Positions 43,656-53,276 are shown, numbered from the stretch's first letter. The stretch is 64,000 bases of DNA from Litorivivens lipolytica (GCF_014191715.1 NZ_JACHWY010000001.1:372001-436000), one strand, 5' to 3'. Numbers and translations: made by a program. The notes: generated by a model not told the origin, from the letters alone.

Positions 43656-43835
43656 GTTTTGCTTTAGCCTCTTGTTGCCTAACTGAGCTGATCTGTTGAT
43701 CTTTGCGTTCAGGATAGGTTCAGATTGTTACAGGTTTTCGTTAAAGAAAGTATGGCAATTGTTGCGTTAGCGCAAAACTGGGACTTTTACCTAGTTTGAA
43801 CTTCACATTAAGTCTTATAAGGTTTTTATAACGCT

Positions 43836-44957
43836 TTGTTTAATTTGGGAATTGTTGTAAATCCGCTGGCGGGGCTTGGTGGCCCAGCTGCGCTCAAGGG
43901 CAGTGACGGAGAAGCGGCGGCTAGCGCGCTGTCGGCCGGTTTCGAGCAGCGTTCCGGGCCCCGAATGCAGCGCGCGCTGAGCGTGCTGGAGCCTCTGAAA
44001 GAGCGTATTCACGTGTTTGCTTTTGACGGCCCTATGGGCGCTGAGCTGGCCACTGATTGGGAGTTAACGATTGTTGGCAAGGCCCGCACGGAACCGAGTA
44101 CGGCGGAGGATTCTGTCGCGGCCGCACAGGCATTGAAAGAGGCAGGCTGCGATTTGATTCTGTTCGCCGGAGGCGATGGCACTGCCCGCGATATATACCG
44201 CGCTCTGGGAGAGAGCGTCCCCGTTCTCGGGGTTCCAGCCGGTGTGAAGATGCATTCCGGGGTCTATGCCGTGTCGCCGGAAAGTGCGGCTGAAATTGTG
44301 GCGGCGATGGTGCGGGGTGAGTGGGTCGATGTGGATACCGAAGAGGTGCGAGACATTGACGAAGTGGCCTTTCGCGAAGGGCGGGTCAGCACCCGGTTTT
44401 ACGGAGAGCTGCTGGTACCTCAGCTCGGCCGCTACCTGCAGGCCACCAAAGTCTCTGGTCGCGAGGTCGAAGAACTGGCTGTCGCCGATATTGCCGCCGA
44501 AGTGCTGGAGCTGATGGATGAAGAAACGCTCTATATCATCGGCCCCGGTTCGACCACCGCGGGCATTATGGAGGAGCTGGGGCTGGACAATACCTTGCTG
44601 GGTATTGATGCGGTTTGCCACGGTCAGCAGCTGGGCAAGGATTTGAGTGCGCATGCCTTGGAAGCGCTGTGCGCGGATCATCCCGGGGAGGTGGTCATTA
44701 TCGTCACCGCCATCGGTGGTCAGGGCCATATCCTTGGTCGCGGCAATCAGCAGATTACACCGGCGGTGATACGGCGAGCCGGGCCACAGAATCTCTGGGT
44801 GGTCGCGACCAAAACCAAATTAACCGAGCTGGACAGCCGCCCCTTGCTGGTGGATACCAACGACCGGGAGCTGGATCTGGCGCTGGAAGGCTATGTGCGG
44901 GTGATTACCGGTTACCGCAATTCGGTGTTGTATCGGGTGAGTTGTAGCGGTGACTAA
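43836..44957 (+). CDS. ATP-NAD kinase family protein
   Basis: 373 residues from a TTG (43836; no ATG fits). Starts LGIVVNPLAGLGG and has LFAGGDGTARDIYRAL with GGDGTARD at 112-119, the nucleotide-kinase signature shared by NAD kinases and AcoX-like proteins. VPAGVKMHSGVYAVSP and GPGSTTAGIM follow. The length and these blocks fit the COG3199/AcoX-type branch rather than canonical NadK. The substrate is uncertain. Its last bases overlap the next gene's GTG. Confidence 0.85.
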   Translation: MFNLGIVVNPLAGLGGPAALKGSDGEAAASALSAGFEQRSGPRMQRALSVLEPLKERIHVFAFDGPMGAELATDWELTIVGKARTEPSTAEDSVAAAQALKEAGCDLILFAGGDGTARDIYRALGESVPVLGVPAGVKMHSGVYAVSPESAAEIVAAMVRGEWVDVDTEEVRDIDEVAFREGRVSTRFYGELLVPQLGRYLQATKVSGREVEELAVADIAAEVLELMDEETLYIIGPGSTTAGIMEELGLDNTLLGIDAVCHGQQLGKDLSAHALEALCADHPGEVVIIVTAIGGQGHILGRGNQQITPAVIRRAGPQNLWVVATKTKLTELDSRPLLVDTNDRELDLALEGYVRVITGYRNSVLYRVSCSGD

Positions 44958-45855
44958 TTTTGACGCACTGCGCGATGTCTTGGCTGAGGCGTCTGCGTTT
45001 GACGACGGGCAGGCTCGACGGGTTTTTCACGGCCGCGGTGGCTGCTATCCCGGGCTGGAGTGGATGACTGTCGATGACTTCGGCGACGGCCTGTGGATCG
45101 TGTTGTTCCGTGAACCCGAGCCGGAGCAATGGCAGTCCCTGATCGAAACTCTGGCGCCGATTCGGCCATTGCGCGGCTACGCCTGCATTCAGCACCGCTA
45201 TGAACGGCCTGTTCGCTGTGAATGGATCTGGGGTGAGGCGCCTGAACCGCCGGTGGCTAGGGAAGGGGAGTTGGAGTTCGCACTTCAACTCGGCGGTCGC
45301 CAGAATACCGGCTACTTTATGGATGCCCAGCCGGGGCGGGATTGGCTGCGCTCGCGTTGTGAGGGGCGTAGTGTGCTCAATCTGTTTTCTTACACCTGTG
45401 CCTTTTCCGTTGCTGCCCGCGCGGCGGGTGCTGAGCGCGTTGTGAATGTGGATATGGCCAAGGCGGCGCTGCGTACCGGGCGCGACAATCATCGCTTGAA
45501 TGGGCAATCCATGCAGGGGGTCGAGTTTCTCGGCTACGACATTTTTCGATCCTGGAAGCGCATTCGCTCGCTCGGGCCCTACGATGTGCTGGTGGTTGAT
45601 CCGCCCTCTTTTCAAAAGGGGAGCTTTGACGCCCGCAAGGACTACGCGCGGATTTTGCGAAGGATACCGGAGCTGACCGAGGGTAAGGCTGAGTTGCTCT
45701 TGTGTCTCAACGCACCTTATCTCAGTCGTGAATACTTTCTTGAGCTTGTGACCAGTGAGCTGCCCTCAGTTGAGGTTGAGGGGTTTCTGGACGGACGCGC
45801 TGACTTCCCGGAAGCCAGTGAACCCGCCCTGAAAATGCTGCATTGCCGGATCTAG
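44950..45855 (+). CDS. Class I SAM methyltransferase, RlmI/RlmK-like
   Basis: 301 residues from a GTG overlapping the upstream gene. RQNTGYFMDAQPGRDWLRS and SVLNLFSYTCAFSVAARAAGA are the SAM-binding blocks typical of the rRNA m5C/m2G family. DVLVVDPPSFQKGSF is the catalytic DPPSF-type motif. The N-terminal PUA domain of RlmI is absent or very reduced. Likely an RNA methyltransferase; the target base is unknown. Confidence 0.85.
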   Translation: MTNFDALRDVLAEASAFDDGQARRVFHGRGGCYPGLEWMTVDDFGDGLWIVLFREPEPEQWQSLIETLAPIRPLRGYACIQHRYERPVRCEWIWGEAPEPPVAREGELEFALQLGGRQNTGYFMDAQPGRDWLRSRCEGRSVLNLFSYTCAFSVAARAAGAERVVNVDMAKAALRTGRDNHRLNGQSMQGVEFLGYDIFRSWKRIRSLGPYDVLVVDPPSFQKGSFDARKDYARILRRIPELTEGKAELLLCLNAPYLSREYFLELVTSELPSVEVEGFLDGRADFPEASEPALKMLHCRI

Positions 45856-45862
45856 ATCCGTT

Positions 45863-47080
45863 TTAGCGGCGCCGGGCGAGGAAGTTACCCAGGCGTTCAA
45901 TCGCCATGCGCAGATCGTCTGCCCGGGGCAGGGTGACAATGCGCAGGTGGTCGGTATTGGGCCAGTTAAAGGCGGTTCCCTGAACCACCAGAATCTTCTC
46001 TTCGCGCAGCAAATCCAGAATTAACTGCTCGTCATCCTCGATTGGATACATCTCCGGGTCGAGGCGGGGAAACATATAGAGCGCGCCCTTGGGTTTGACG
46101 CAGCTGACGCCGGGAATCTCATTGAGCATTTCCCAGGCTATATCGCGCTGTTCGCGCAGCCGGCCACCGGGGCGAATCAGTTCATGAATGCTCTGGTAGC
46201 CGCCGAGCGCAGTCTGGATTGCCTGCTGGGCGGGGACGTTGGCGCACAGTCGCATGGAGGTCAGGATATTAATGCCCTCTATGTAGTCCTCCGCACGGTA
46301 TTTGTCGCCGGTAATGACCATCCAGCCACTGCGGAAACCCGCCAGCCGGTAGGTTTTAGACAAGCCATTAAAGGTAATGCACAGCACGCCGGTGGCGAGG
46401 CGCGCCAGCGGAATATGCTGGGCCTCATCGTAGAGAATCTTGTCGTAGATCTCGTCGGCGAACAGCACCAGATTGAATTCGCGTGCGACGGCTACAAGTT
46501 CTTTCAAAATAGCTTCTGAATAGACGGCGCCGGTCGGGTTGTTGGGGTTGATCACCACAATAGCGCGGGTGTTAGGCGTGATTTTACTGCGAATATCCGC
46601 GATATCCGGTTGCCATTCGTCTTCCTCGTCGCAGAGGTAGTGCACCGGCGTGCCACCCGCCAGTGAGACGGAGGCAGTCCAGAGCGGGTAGTCGGGGGCT
46701 GGAATCAACACCTCGTCGCCGTTATTCAGCAGGGCTGAAGTGGCCATTTGAATCAGCTCGCTGACGCCATTGCCCAGATAGATGTCTTCCATCTCGACAT
46801 TGGGAATGCCCAGACGCTGGGTTTCATGCATGACGGCCTTGCGGGCCGAGAACAAGCCCTTGGAATCGCTATAGCCCTGGCTCTGGCTGTCAGGCAGCTG
46901 ACGAATCACATCCTGAATGATCTCTTCCGGCGCTTCAAAACCCCAGGGCGCGGGATTGCCGATATTCAGTTTCAGAATGCGGTGACCTTCCTCTTCCATC
47001 ATCTGGGCCTGACGCAGCACGGGACCTCGAATGTCGTAGCACACGTCAGCCAGCTTTTTGGATTTTACGTAGGACTTCAT
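45863..47080 (-). CDS. alaA: Alanine-synthesising aminotransferase AlaA
   Basis: 405 residues, fold-type I PLP enzyme. KSKKLADVCYDIRGPVL at the start and LNIGNPAPWGFEAPEEI match AlaA closely. NPNNPTGAVY and the PLP lysine 242 in NGLSKTYRLAGFRSGW are in place. It transfers an amino group from glutamate to pyruvate. Single gene, convergent with the methyltransferase and divergent from msrB. Confidence 0.94.
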   Translation of the reverse strand: MKSYVKSKKLADVCYDIRGPVLRQAQMMEEEGHRILKLNIGNPAPWGFEAPEEIIQDVIRQLPDSQSQGYSDSKGLFSARKAVMHETQRLGIPNVEMEDIYLGNGVSELIQMATSALLNNGDEVLIPAPDYPLWTASVSLAGGTPVHYLCDEEDEWQPDIADIRSKITPNTRAIVVINPNNPTGAVYSEAILKELVAVAREFNLVLFADEIYDKILYDEAQHIPLARLATGVLCITFNGLSKTYRLAGFRSGWMVITGDKYRAEDYIEGINILTSMRLCANVPAQQAIQTALGGYQSIHELIRPGGRLREQRDIAWEMLNEIPGVSCVKPKGALYMFPRLDPEMYPIEDDEQLILDLLREEKILVVQGTAFNWPNTDHLRIVTLPRADDLRMAIERLGNFLARRR

Positions 47081-47100
47081 GATTATTGCCCAAGGGTTCG

Positions 47101-47129
47101 TTGTCAGCGGAAAAGCGGCCTATTATAGT
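47101..47129 (+). promoter_or_regulatory. Sigma-70 promoter of msrB
   Basis: TTGTCA at 47101-47106, a 17-base spacer, TATAGT at 47124-47129, about 32 bases before the msrB start. A good match to the consensus spacing. Confidence 0.65.
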
Positions 47130-47160
47130 CATCAAAATGCAGTCAAGTGAGGGGTTTAGC

Positions 47161-47559
47161 GTGGTAGACGTCAAAAAATCTGATGCCGAATGGAAAGATG
47201 AAGCTGGACTCAGTGATGAGGAATTTTATATCTGCCGGCAGAAGGGCACCGAGCGGGCTTTTACCGGGCGCTACTGGGATACCAAAACTGATGGTACCTA
47301 TAAATGTCGCTGTTGTGGTGAGCCCCTGTTTGATTCGGACACCAAGTATGATTCCGGCTCTGGCTGGCCCAGCTTTTACCAGCCCGTGGCGGGTGAGGTG
47401 GTCGACGAGCACCGCGATACCACTCACGGCATGATACGAACGGAGGTCACCTGTGCTCGCTGTGGCTCTCATCTGGGCCATGTTTTCCCGGATGGTCCTC
47501 AGCCTACAGGTCTGCGTTATTGCATCAATTCTGCGTCGTTAGACCTCGAAGAGCGCTGA
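47161..47559 (+). CDS. msrB: Peptide-methionine (R)-S-oxide reductase
   Basis: 132 residues from a GTG at 47161, chosen because GAGGGG lies six bases upstream; an ATG at 47137 is the alternative and would add eight residues. Zinc is held by two CxxC pairs (CRCC and CARC). [21 protein letters not shown] and RYCINSASL contain the active-site region with the catalytic Cys. It reduces the R isomer of methionine sulfoxide in proteins. Cytoplasmic, as there is no signal peptide. Confidence 0.95.
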   Translation: MVDVKKSDAEWKDEAGLSDEEFYICRQKGTERAFTGRYWDTKTDGTYKCRCCGEPLFDSDTKYDSGSGWPSFYQPVAGEVVDEHRDTTHGMIRTEVTCARCGSHLGHVFPDGPQPTGLRYCINSASLDLEER

Positions 47560-47635
47560 TTTGCGTGGAAACTGCACAACTTGCGCAGAGAGTAACCAAG
47601 CCAATGAAAAAAATGAATTTTTTTTGAAATTGCGC

Positions 47636-47663
47636 TTGACGGTTTTTCGGAAGCTGGTAATAT
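47636..47663 (+). promoter_or_regulatory. Promoter of the tRNA operon
   Basis: TTGACG at 47636-47641, 16-base spacer, TAATAT at 47658-47663, then a GC-rich discriminator (GCGCGCC), which is typical of growth-rate and stringently controlled stable-RNA promoters. It lies about 50 bases before tRNA-Glu. Confidence 0.82.
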
Positions 47664-47713
47664 GCGCGCCACTTCGGTTGATAAGCAACTGCTTGCAACC
47701 CAAGTGCTGCGGC

Positions 47714-47789
47714 GTCCCCTTCGTCTAGTGGCCTAGGACACTGCCCTTTCACGGCAGTAACAGGGGTTCGAGTCCCCTAGGGGACGCCA
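47714..47789 (+). tRNA. tRNA-Glu (anticodon TTC)
   Basis: 76 bases including encoded CCA. Acceptor arms GTCCCCT and AGGGGAC pair perfectly. The anticodon stem CTGCC/GGCAG encloses CTTTCAC with anticodon TTC, and the T-loop GTTCGAGTC is intact. Followed nine bases later by tRNA-Gly. Confidence 0.97.
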
Positions 47790-47798
47790 TTATTTTTG

Positions 47799-47874
47799 GC
47801 GGGAATAGCTCAGTTGGTAGAGCGCAACCTTGCCAAGGTTGAGGTCGCCGGTTCGAACCCGGTTTCCCGCTCCA
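47799..47874 (+). tRNA. tRNA-Gly (anticodon GCC)
   Basis: 76 bases including encoded CCA. Acceptor GCGGGAA pairs with TTCCCGC. The anticodon stem CAACC/GGTTG encloses TTGCCAA with anticodon GCC, and the T-arm GGTTCGAACC is intact. Confidence 0.97.
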
Positions 47875-47894
47875 AAAAAAGTTAGGCCAGAAGA

Positions 47895-47922
47895 AAAGGT
47901 GCTGAGAAGCGCCTTTTTTTTT
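47895..47922 (+). terminator. Intrinsic terminator of the tRNA operon
   Basis: AAAAGGTGC pairs with GCGCCTTTT (one G-T pair) around a TGAGAA loop, followed by a long T-run to 47922. It ends the tRNA-Glu/tRNA-Gly transcript. Confidence 0.88.
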
Positions 47923-48009
47923 CGCCTGGCGTTTTTGCCCGGCTTTTAAGCGGTGAATCTGGTGGCTAGAGGCCCGCAGGCCTCGTGCTTTATCCATGCA
48001 TCCGAACTT

Positions 48010-48393
48010 TTAGTGCATGCCAAAGACCTGCGCCCGCAGATCGCCATAATCTGCTTGCTCGCCACTGTCATAGTAGCGTTCTTCTAGCACCTGAAATTTT
48101 TCAATCTCGTCGTCGGCAAGAAAATGCAGACAGTCACCGCCGAAAAACCAGAACAGGTCGCGCTGAACATGCGGTGTGAAGGCGGGAAAGTGCGCTACCA
48201 TGCGGCTCAGCAGCATCTGGCCTTTTTCCGGGTAATGGGCGCGAGCCGTCATCGCTTCACGGGTTTCCTCCAGCAGGCTTAGCGTTTCCGCGCAGCTCTG
48301 CGGGTCGTGATCCGGTGTCTGTTTCAGAAACGCCTCAAGTGTTGCGTCAAAATTCTGGAACAGCTGCCAGTGGTATTCAAAGCGGTCTTTCAC
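48010..48393 (-). CDS. PA2817-family protein
   Basis: 127 residues, all helical in appearance, no signal peptide. RDLFWFFGGDCLHFLADDEIEKFQ is the conserved block I associate with the PA2817 family of Pseudomonas relatives. Function unknown. It stands alone, convergent with the tRNA operon and divergent from the ABC transporter. Confidence 0.82.
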   Translation of the reverse strand: MKDRFEYHWQLFQNFDATLEAFLKQTPDHDPQSCAETLSLLEETREAMTARAHYPEKGQMLLSRMVAHFPAFTPHVQRDLFWFFGGDCLHFLADDEIEKFQVLEERYYDSGEQADYGDLRAQVFGMH

Positions 48394-48515
48394 GTGTGCA
48401 CCTCGGTTCTGCGGTTGCGCAGTGTATCGAACCGGGGGCTAGCGTGGCAAAATAGCCGGCTTTACTGACCGGGTAATTGCATCCCGGGACATTTATCGAC
48501 AACGGATGTGAGTCC

Positions 48516-49442
48516 ATGACTAAAGCCTTATCCATTCGCGGTCTTCGCAAAACCTATGACAATGGGTTTGAAGCGCTGAAAGGCATCGATCTGGAAGTGT
48601 CGCAGGGTGACTTTTACGCGCTGCTGGGGCCTAACGGCGCTGGTAAGTCGACCACCATCAGTATTATCTGCTCGCTGGTAAAGAAAACAGCGGGTGATGT
48701 ACACGTCTTCGGCAAGTCCATTTCCGAAGAGCCCGCCGAAGCCAAGAAGTTTATCGGCTTGGTGCCGCAGGAATTCAACTTTTCGAACTTTGAATCCCTG
48801 TGGGACATCGTACGCAATCAGGCGGGTTACTACGGTCTGCCGAAAAAACTGGCGGAAGAGCGCACCGAAAAATACCTGAAAAAACTGGGCCTGTGGGAAA
48901 AGCGCCACAACGCCGCGCGAATGCTGTCGGGGGGTATGAAGCGTCGGCTGATGATTGCGCGGGCACTGGTGCATGAGCCCAAGCTGTTGATTCTCGACGA
49001 GCCCACTGCGGGCGTCGATATCGAACTGCGTCGCTCTATGTGGGATTTTCTGCGCGAGATTAACGGGCAGGGCATTACCATCATTTTGACGACTCATTAT
49101 CTGGAAGAGGCGGAAAGCCTGTGTCGACATATCGGCATTATCGATCAGGGCCAGATTATCGAAGACACCAATATGAAGGTGTTGCTCAAGCGCCTGCAGA
49201 AAGAGGTGTTTATCTTTGATGTGGTAGGCGAGCTGCCTGACGAGATTAAGGTCGAGGGCTTCGATGCCCATCGGGTAGATGAGCATTCCTTTGAGCTGAC
49301 CATCGATAAGTCGGTAAGCCTCAATACCGTCTTTGAACGACTCAGTCAGGCGGGGCTGGAGATTACCAGTATGCGCAATAAGGCCAATCGCCTTGAAGAG
49401 TTGTTTGTCGGTCTGCTGAATCAGGGAGGAGCCAAGGCATGA
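48516..49442 (+). CDS. yadG: ABC-2 type transporter ATP-binding protein, YadG-like
   Basis: 308 residues from ATG 48516; the earlier start at 48477 adds 13 residues with no support. Walker A is GPNGAGKST, signature LSGGMKRRL, Walker B LLILDEPTAGVD, and the switch His lies in LTTHYLEEAESL. The C-terminal extension (VFIFDVVGELPDEIKVEG..) is typical of ABC-2 exporters. It pairs with the permease, which starts four bases before its stop. YadGH exporters have no settled substrate. Confidence 0.92.
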   Translation: MTKALSIRGLRKTYDNGFEALKGIDLEVSQGDFYALLGPNGAGKSTTISIICSLVKKTAGDVHVFGKSISEEPAEAKKFIGLVPQEFNFSNFESLWDIVRNQAGYYGLPKKLAEERTEKYLKKLGLWEKRHNAARMLSGGMKRRLMIARALVHEPKLLILDEPTAGVDIELRRSMWDFLREINGQGITIILTTHYLEEAESLCRHIGIIDQGQIIEDTNMKVLLKRLQKEVFIFDVVGELPDEIKVEGFDAHRVDEHSFELTIDKSVSLNTVFERLSQAGLEITSMRNKANRLEELFVGLLNQGGAKA

Positions 49443-50212
49443 GCTTTAACGAAAAATGGATCGCCTTTCTGACCATCGTGCGCAAGGAAGTGCGTCGCTT
49501 TATGCGTATCTGGATGCAGACGCTGCTGCCGCCGGCCATCACCATGACACTGTATTTCGTGATCTTCGGCACTCTGATCGGATCGCGTATCGGGGATATG
49601 GGCGGCTTTAGCTATATCCAGTTTGTGGTGCCGGGGCTGGTGATGATGTCGGTGGTGACCAATTCCTACGCCAACGTGGTGTCCTCTTTCTATGGCGCCA
49701 AGTTCCAGCGCTTTATCGAAGAAATACTGGTTTCGCCCATGTCTAACAGCATTGTGCTGTGGGGCTATATTGTGGGCGGCGTTGCGCGCGGTCTGCTGGT
49801 GGGCCTGATTGTGACTTTGTTGTCGCTGTTTTTCACTGAGCTGCACATTCACAATCTGTGGGTGATGATTGCTATTGTGGCGCTGACCTCGGTGTTCTTT
49901 TCCATGGCGGGCTTTATCAATGCAGTTTTTGCCAACAGCTTTGATGATGTGTCCATCGTTCCCGTGTTTGTTTTGACCCCGTTGACCTATCTTGGTGGTG
50001 TGTTTTATTCCATGGATATGCTGTCGCCGTTCTGGCAGGGCGTGTCGCAATTGAACCCCATGCTCTACATCGTAAATGCATTTCGCTACGGCATTCTGGG
50101 GGTTTCTGATGTGAATGTGGGCTGGGCCTTTGCCATGATATTGTGCTTCACCGCTGCAGCCTACGCCTATTGCATGTATCTGCTGGCGAACAGCAAACGG
50201 CTCCGACAGTAA
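49439..50212 (+). CDS. yadH: ABC-2 type transporter permease, YadH-like
   Basis: 257 residues with about six hydrophobic segments. RKEVRRFMRIWMQTLLPPAITMTLYFVIFG at the N-terminus and the ABC-2 signature region VFVLTPLTYLGGVFYSMDML near 178-197 fit YadH. Inner membrane, partner of the preceding ATPase. Its stop overlaps the queF start by one base. Confidence 0.92.
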   Translation: MSFNEKWIAFLTIVRKEVRRFMRIWMQTLLPPAITMTLYFVIFGTLIGSRIGDMGGFSYIQFVVPGLVMMSVVTNSYANVVSSFYGAKFQRFIEEILVSPMSNSIVLWGYIVGGVARGLLVGLIVTLLSLFFTELHIHNLWVMIAIVALTSVFFSMAGFINAVFANSFDDVSIVPVFVLTPLTYLGGVFYSMDMLSPFWQGVSQLNPMLYIVNAFRYGILGVSDVNVGWAFAMILCFTAAAYAYCMYLLANSKRLRQ

Positions 50213-51030
50213 TGAGCGACTACCACGACCTGCCACTCGGTAAACACACGGATTACCCGGATCAATATGATCCCGGACAGATGCGCCCGATTGCCAGAGC
50301 ACAGGGTCGTTCCAGCCTGCTTCCGGCGCGTCTGTCGATGGTCGGTAGTGATCTGTGGAATGCCTACGAGCTGTCCTGGCTGGATGCCAACGGAAAGCCG
50401 CAGGTGGCCTGTGCCCAGTTTGAATTTCCTGCAGACTCGCCGAACATGGTGGAGTCGAAGTCGTTCAAGCTCTATCTGAACTCGTTGAATCAGGCGCGAT
50501 TTGAAAGCCCCGAACGACTGCGGATTATTCTGACGGAAGATCTCAGTCGCGTTGCGGGCGCCAGAGTCAAGGTCGAGCTGGTGTTGCCGGAGCAGTGGGC
50601 TGAGTATTTTGCAGTGAACTCGCCACAGGGCGAGTCGCTGGATGAATTGCCTTTGCTTGTGCTGAGTGAGCAGCCAACTGCGGAGCTGATTCGTTCAGCA
50701 GGCCGTAATGGCGAGAAGCGCTACTTTAGTAATCTGTTTCGCTCTTGTTGCCCGGTAACCGGACAACCGGATTGGGCGAGCGTTGAGATTGAGTTGAAGG
50801 GCGAACTGCCGGAGGGAGAATCGCTGTTGGCTTATCTCACCAGCTTCCGGCAGAACAACGAATTTCATGAGCAGTGTGTCGAGCGCATTTTCTGTGACCT
50901 GTCGCAGCAACTGTCGCTGGAATCACTGACTGTTTATGCGCGCTATACCCGGCGTGGCGGATTGGATATCAACCCGCTGCGGTCGAGCTTTGAAAGGGCA
51001 AGACCTTTTCAGAGGCTAGCGCGGCAGTAA
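50212..51030 (+). CDS. queF: NADPH-dependent 7-cyano-7-deazaguanine reductase
   Basis: 272 residues from ATG 50212; the frame opening at 50143 is inside the permease. Bimodular (unifunctional long) QueF: ESKSFKLYLNSLNQARF in the first half, RSCCPVTGQPDW with the thioimide-forming Cys in the second, and EFHEQCVERIF. It reduces the nitrile of preQ0 to the amine preQ1 for queuosine in tRNA. The SCC variant replaces the usual SNC, with the nucleophile retained. Confidence 0.95.
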   Translation: MSDYHDLPLGKHTDYPDQYDPGQMRPIARAQGRSSLLPARLSMVGSDLWNAYELSWLDANGKPQVACAQFEFPADSPNMVESKSFKLYLNSLNQARFESPERLRIILTEDLSRVAGARVKVELVLPEQWAEYFAVNSPQGESLDELPLLVLSEQPTAELIRSAGRNGEKRYFSNLFRSCCPVTGQPDWASVEIELKGELPEGESLLAYLTSFRQNNEFHEQCVERIFCDLSQQLSLESLTVYARYTRRGGLDINPLRSSFERARPFQRLARQ

Positions 51031-51052
51031 GGCATCGTATTGAGGAGAAAAC

Positions 51053-52231
51053 ATGATCGCATCATTTAAACCCCGCGCTCGTACTCTGATGGGGCCCGGC
51101 CCCTCGGATGTAAACCCGCGCATTCTTGAAGCGCTGGGTCGCACAACTATTGGTCATCTCGATCCCCAATTTATCGAGATGATGGATCAGATCAAACAGC
51201 TGCTGCAGTACGCCTTTCAAACCAAGAATGAGCTGACCCTGCCGGTTTCAGCGCCGGGTTCTGCCGGAATGGAAGCCTGTTTCGTCAATCTGCTGGAGCC
51301 GGGCGATAAGGCCATTGTCTGCATCAATGGCGTATTCGGTAACCGCATGGTCGAAAACGTGAAGCGCTGTGGCGCCACGGCGGTGACGGTGGAAGATGAT
51401 TGGGGTAAGCCGGTTGATCCGAATAAAGTGGAAGCCGCTTTGCAAGCCAATCCGGACGCCAAAGTGCTGTGCTTCGTTCACGCTGAAACTTCTACTGGTG
51501 CCCGCTCTGATGCCAAAACCCTGGCAGGGCTGGCGCAACAACACGATTGTCTGACCATCGTTGATACCGTCACTTCGCTGGGCGGCGTAGAGCTGAAAGT
51601 CGATGAATGGGGGTTGGATGCTGTGTATTCCGGTACCCAGAAGTGTTTGTCCTGTACGCCGGGTCTGTCTCCCGTGACCTTCTCTGAAAAAGCCGCTGAG
51701 GTGATTCGCAATCGCAAGGCGCCGGTACAGAGCTGGTTCCTCGATATGAACCTGGTGATGGGTTACTGGGGCGGCGGTGCCAAGCGCGCTTATCACCATA
51801 CTGCGCCAATCAATGCCCTCTACGGCCTGCATGAGTCGCTGGTCATTCTGCAGGAAGAGGGGTTGGAAAATGCCTGGGCGCGTCACGCGAAAATGCATGC
51901 CTCGCTGGCTGCTGGTTTGGATGCTCTGGGTATTGGTTTTGTCGTGAAAAGTGATTACCGTCTGCCGCAGTTGAATGCGGTCACCATTCCCGAGGGGATT
52001 GACGACGCTGCAGTTCGCGGCAAGTTGTTGCAGGACTACGATCTTGAAATTGGTGCGGGCCTGGGTGCGCTGGCGGGTAAGGTATGGCGTATCGGTCTGA
52101 TGGGCCACAGTGCCAACGCGGAAAACGTCGCACTGTGTTTGAATGCCCTCGAGACTGTGCTGATTGAGATGGGGCAGAATATTGAAAAAGGCGCTGCCAG
52201 TAAGGCCGTCGCTGCAGCCGTACTTTCCTGA
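51053..52231 (+). CDS. Aminotransferase class V, alanine-glyoxylate/serine-pyruvate type
   Basis: 392 residues. LMGPGPSDVNPRIL at the N-terminus, SAPGSAGMEACFVNL, DTVTSLGGVELKVDEW and PLP-lysine 197 in SGTQKCLSCTPG are diagnostic for the alanine-glyoxylate/serine-glyoxylate family. It transfers amino groups between small amino acids and glyoxylate or pyruvate. GAGGAG upstream of the ATG. It follows queF by 22 bases, possibly as the last gene of that operon. Confidence 0.92.
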   Translation: MIASFKPRARTLMGPGPSDVNPRILEALGRTTIGHLDPQFIEMMDQIKQLLQYAFQTKNELTLPVSAPGSAGMEACFVNLLEPGDKAIVCINGVFGNRMVENVKRCGATAVTVEDDWGKPVDPNKVEAALQANPDAKVLCFVHAETSTGARSDAKTLAGLAQQHDCLTIVDTVTSLGGVELKVDEWGLDAVYSGTQKCLSCTPGLSPVTFSEKAAEVIRNRKAPVQSWFLDMNLVMGYWGGGAKRAYHHTAPINALYGLHESLVILQEEGLENAWARHAKMHASLAAGLDALGIGFVVKSDYRLPQLNAVTIPEGIDDAAVRGKLLQDYDLEIGAGLGALAGKVWRIGLMGHSANAENVALCLNALETVLIEMGQNIEKGAASKAVAAAVLS

Positions 52232-52250
52232 TCGCGTTTGATCCCCAGCG

Positions 52251-53276
52251 CTACCCGCTCAGCGGGTAGCGCTCCATGATATAGCCCACACAATCCTGTC
52301 GAATAACCCGCTCGTCCAGCGTCAGCATGGTGGGCGAAAATGCCTTCCGAGTGACTAAACACGCCTTCTCAAGACGGAAATACTTGTCGGTAATATTCCG
52401 TCCCGCATCATTGCGCACGCATAGCGTTCGCGCCTGGTCATTGTTCAGGTTAACTTTGGCAAAAGGTGTGCCTTCGGGTAGCACTTGAAAATTCCAGGCG
52501 TCAAAGGCCTGCGGGAATGTGAAATCGGCTGTTGTGGCCGAATTGGCGATGTCATTGTCAAAAGCAATGCGGCTGTCGGGCGGTACCGTCATTCTGGCTA
52601 CCGTGTGGAACAGCTCGATCTCATTGGTGCTGGTTAATTGCGACTCAGCGAAATCGTTTGTCAGCGCGAATTCGAGGGTTTGGCTGGCCTGCTCAATGCC
52701 TGCCTGTTCACCCGGTTGGCCGCATTCCAGCGTAACCGCTGGGCAGTAACGCGCCATATTGTTCGCGAATATTTGATGAGGTTCGGTAAAAAAGACAATG
52801 GTTTCGCTAAACCTGCGAGCCAGTGTCAGAAAGCGCCGGTCAACATGATTGATGCAGGCATAGAGCGGGTTGCGCCCGGTGTTGTTGTGAATATCGATAG
52901 CCGCAATTGGCTGGCAGCTGGCAACATAATCCAGCACTTCTTGCGCCAGCGCGTGTTCTTTCAGTTCACCACCGGCCCAGATACGGTTGAAGTCCGGTTG
53001 ACCGTCGAGTCGCCGAAGCCCTTCGGCAGCGGCGCGGGTATTGCCAACAAAGATCACCAGATCTCGCGGTAATTCTGGGTTTCTTTTTAGTAATTGCTGC
53101 AGTGCGCTCAAGCCTGTTGTTTCATTGCCGTGTAGCAAAATGGAAACTATCAGGGCTTTGTCGCTGCGACCGCGCAGATGAATCAGGCAGGGTTCACCGA
53201 CGAGCCTGTAAAGCTCGCTGGCGCGACAGTAGAGAAAGCCCTCGGGCAGAGATTTTCTGACGCGCAGTTCTACCAC
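52251..53276 (-). CDS. Aspartoacylase/succinylglutamate-desuccinylase-like metallohydrolase (M14)
   Basis: 341 residues from a GTG (53276) that overlaps the end of the upstream gene, with GGAG before it; the frame extends to 53300 without reason. LHGNETTG carries the first zinc His and Glu, AAIDIHNNTG the later His, and VTLECGQPGE the catalytic Glu, the AstE/AspA pattern. Such enzymes cleave N-acyl amino acids. Coupled to the glutamate-cysteine-ligase-like gene, so it may process or edit that enzyme's product. Confidence 0.85.
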   Translation of the reverse strand: MVELRVRKSLPEGFLYCRASELYRLVGEPCLIHLRGRSDKALIVSILLHGNETTGLSALQQLLKRNPELPRDLVIFVGNTRAAAEGLRRLDGQPDFNRIWAGGELKEHALAQEVLDYVASCQPIAAIDIHNNTGRNPLYACINHVDRRFLTLARRFSETIVFFTEPHQIFANNMARYCPAVTLECGQPGEQAGIEQASQTLEFALTNDFAESQLTSTNEIELFHTVARMTVPPDSRIAFDNDIANSATTADFTFPQAFDAWNFQVLPEGTPFAKVNLNNDQARTLCVRNDAGRNITDKYFRLEKACLVTRKAFSPTMLTLDERVIRQDCVGYIMERYPLSG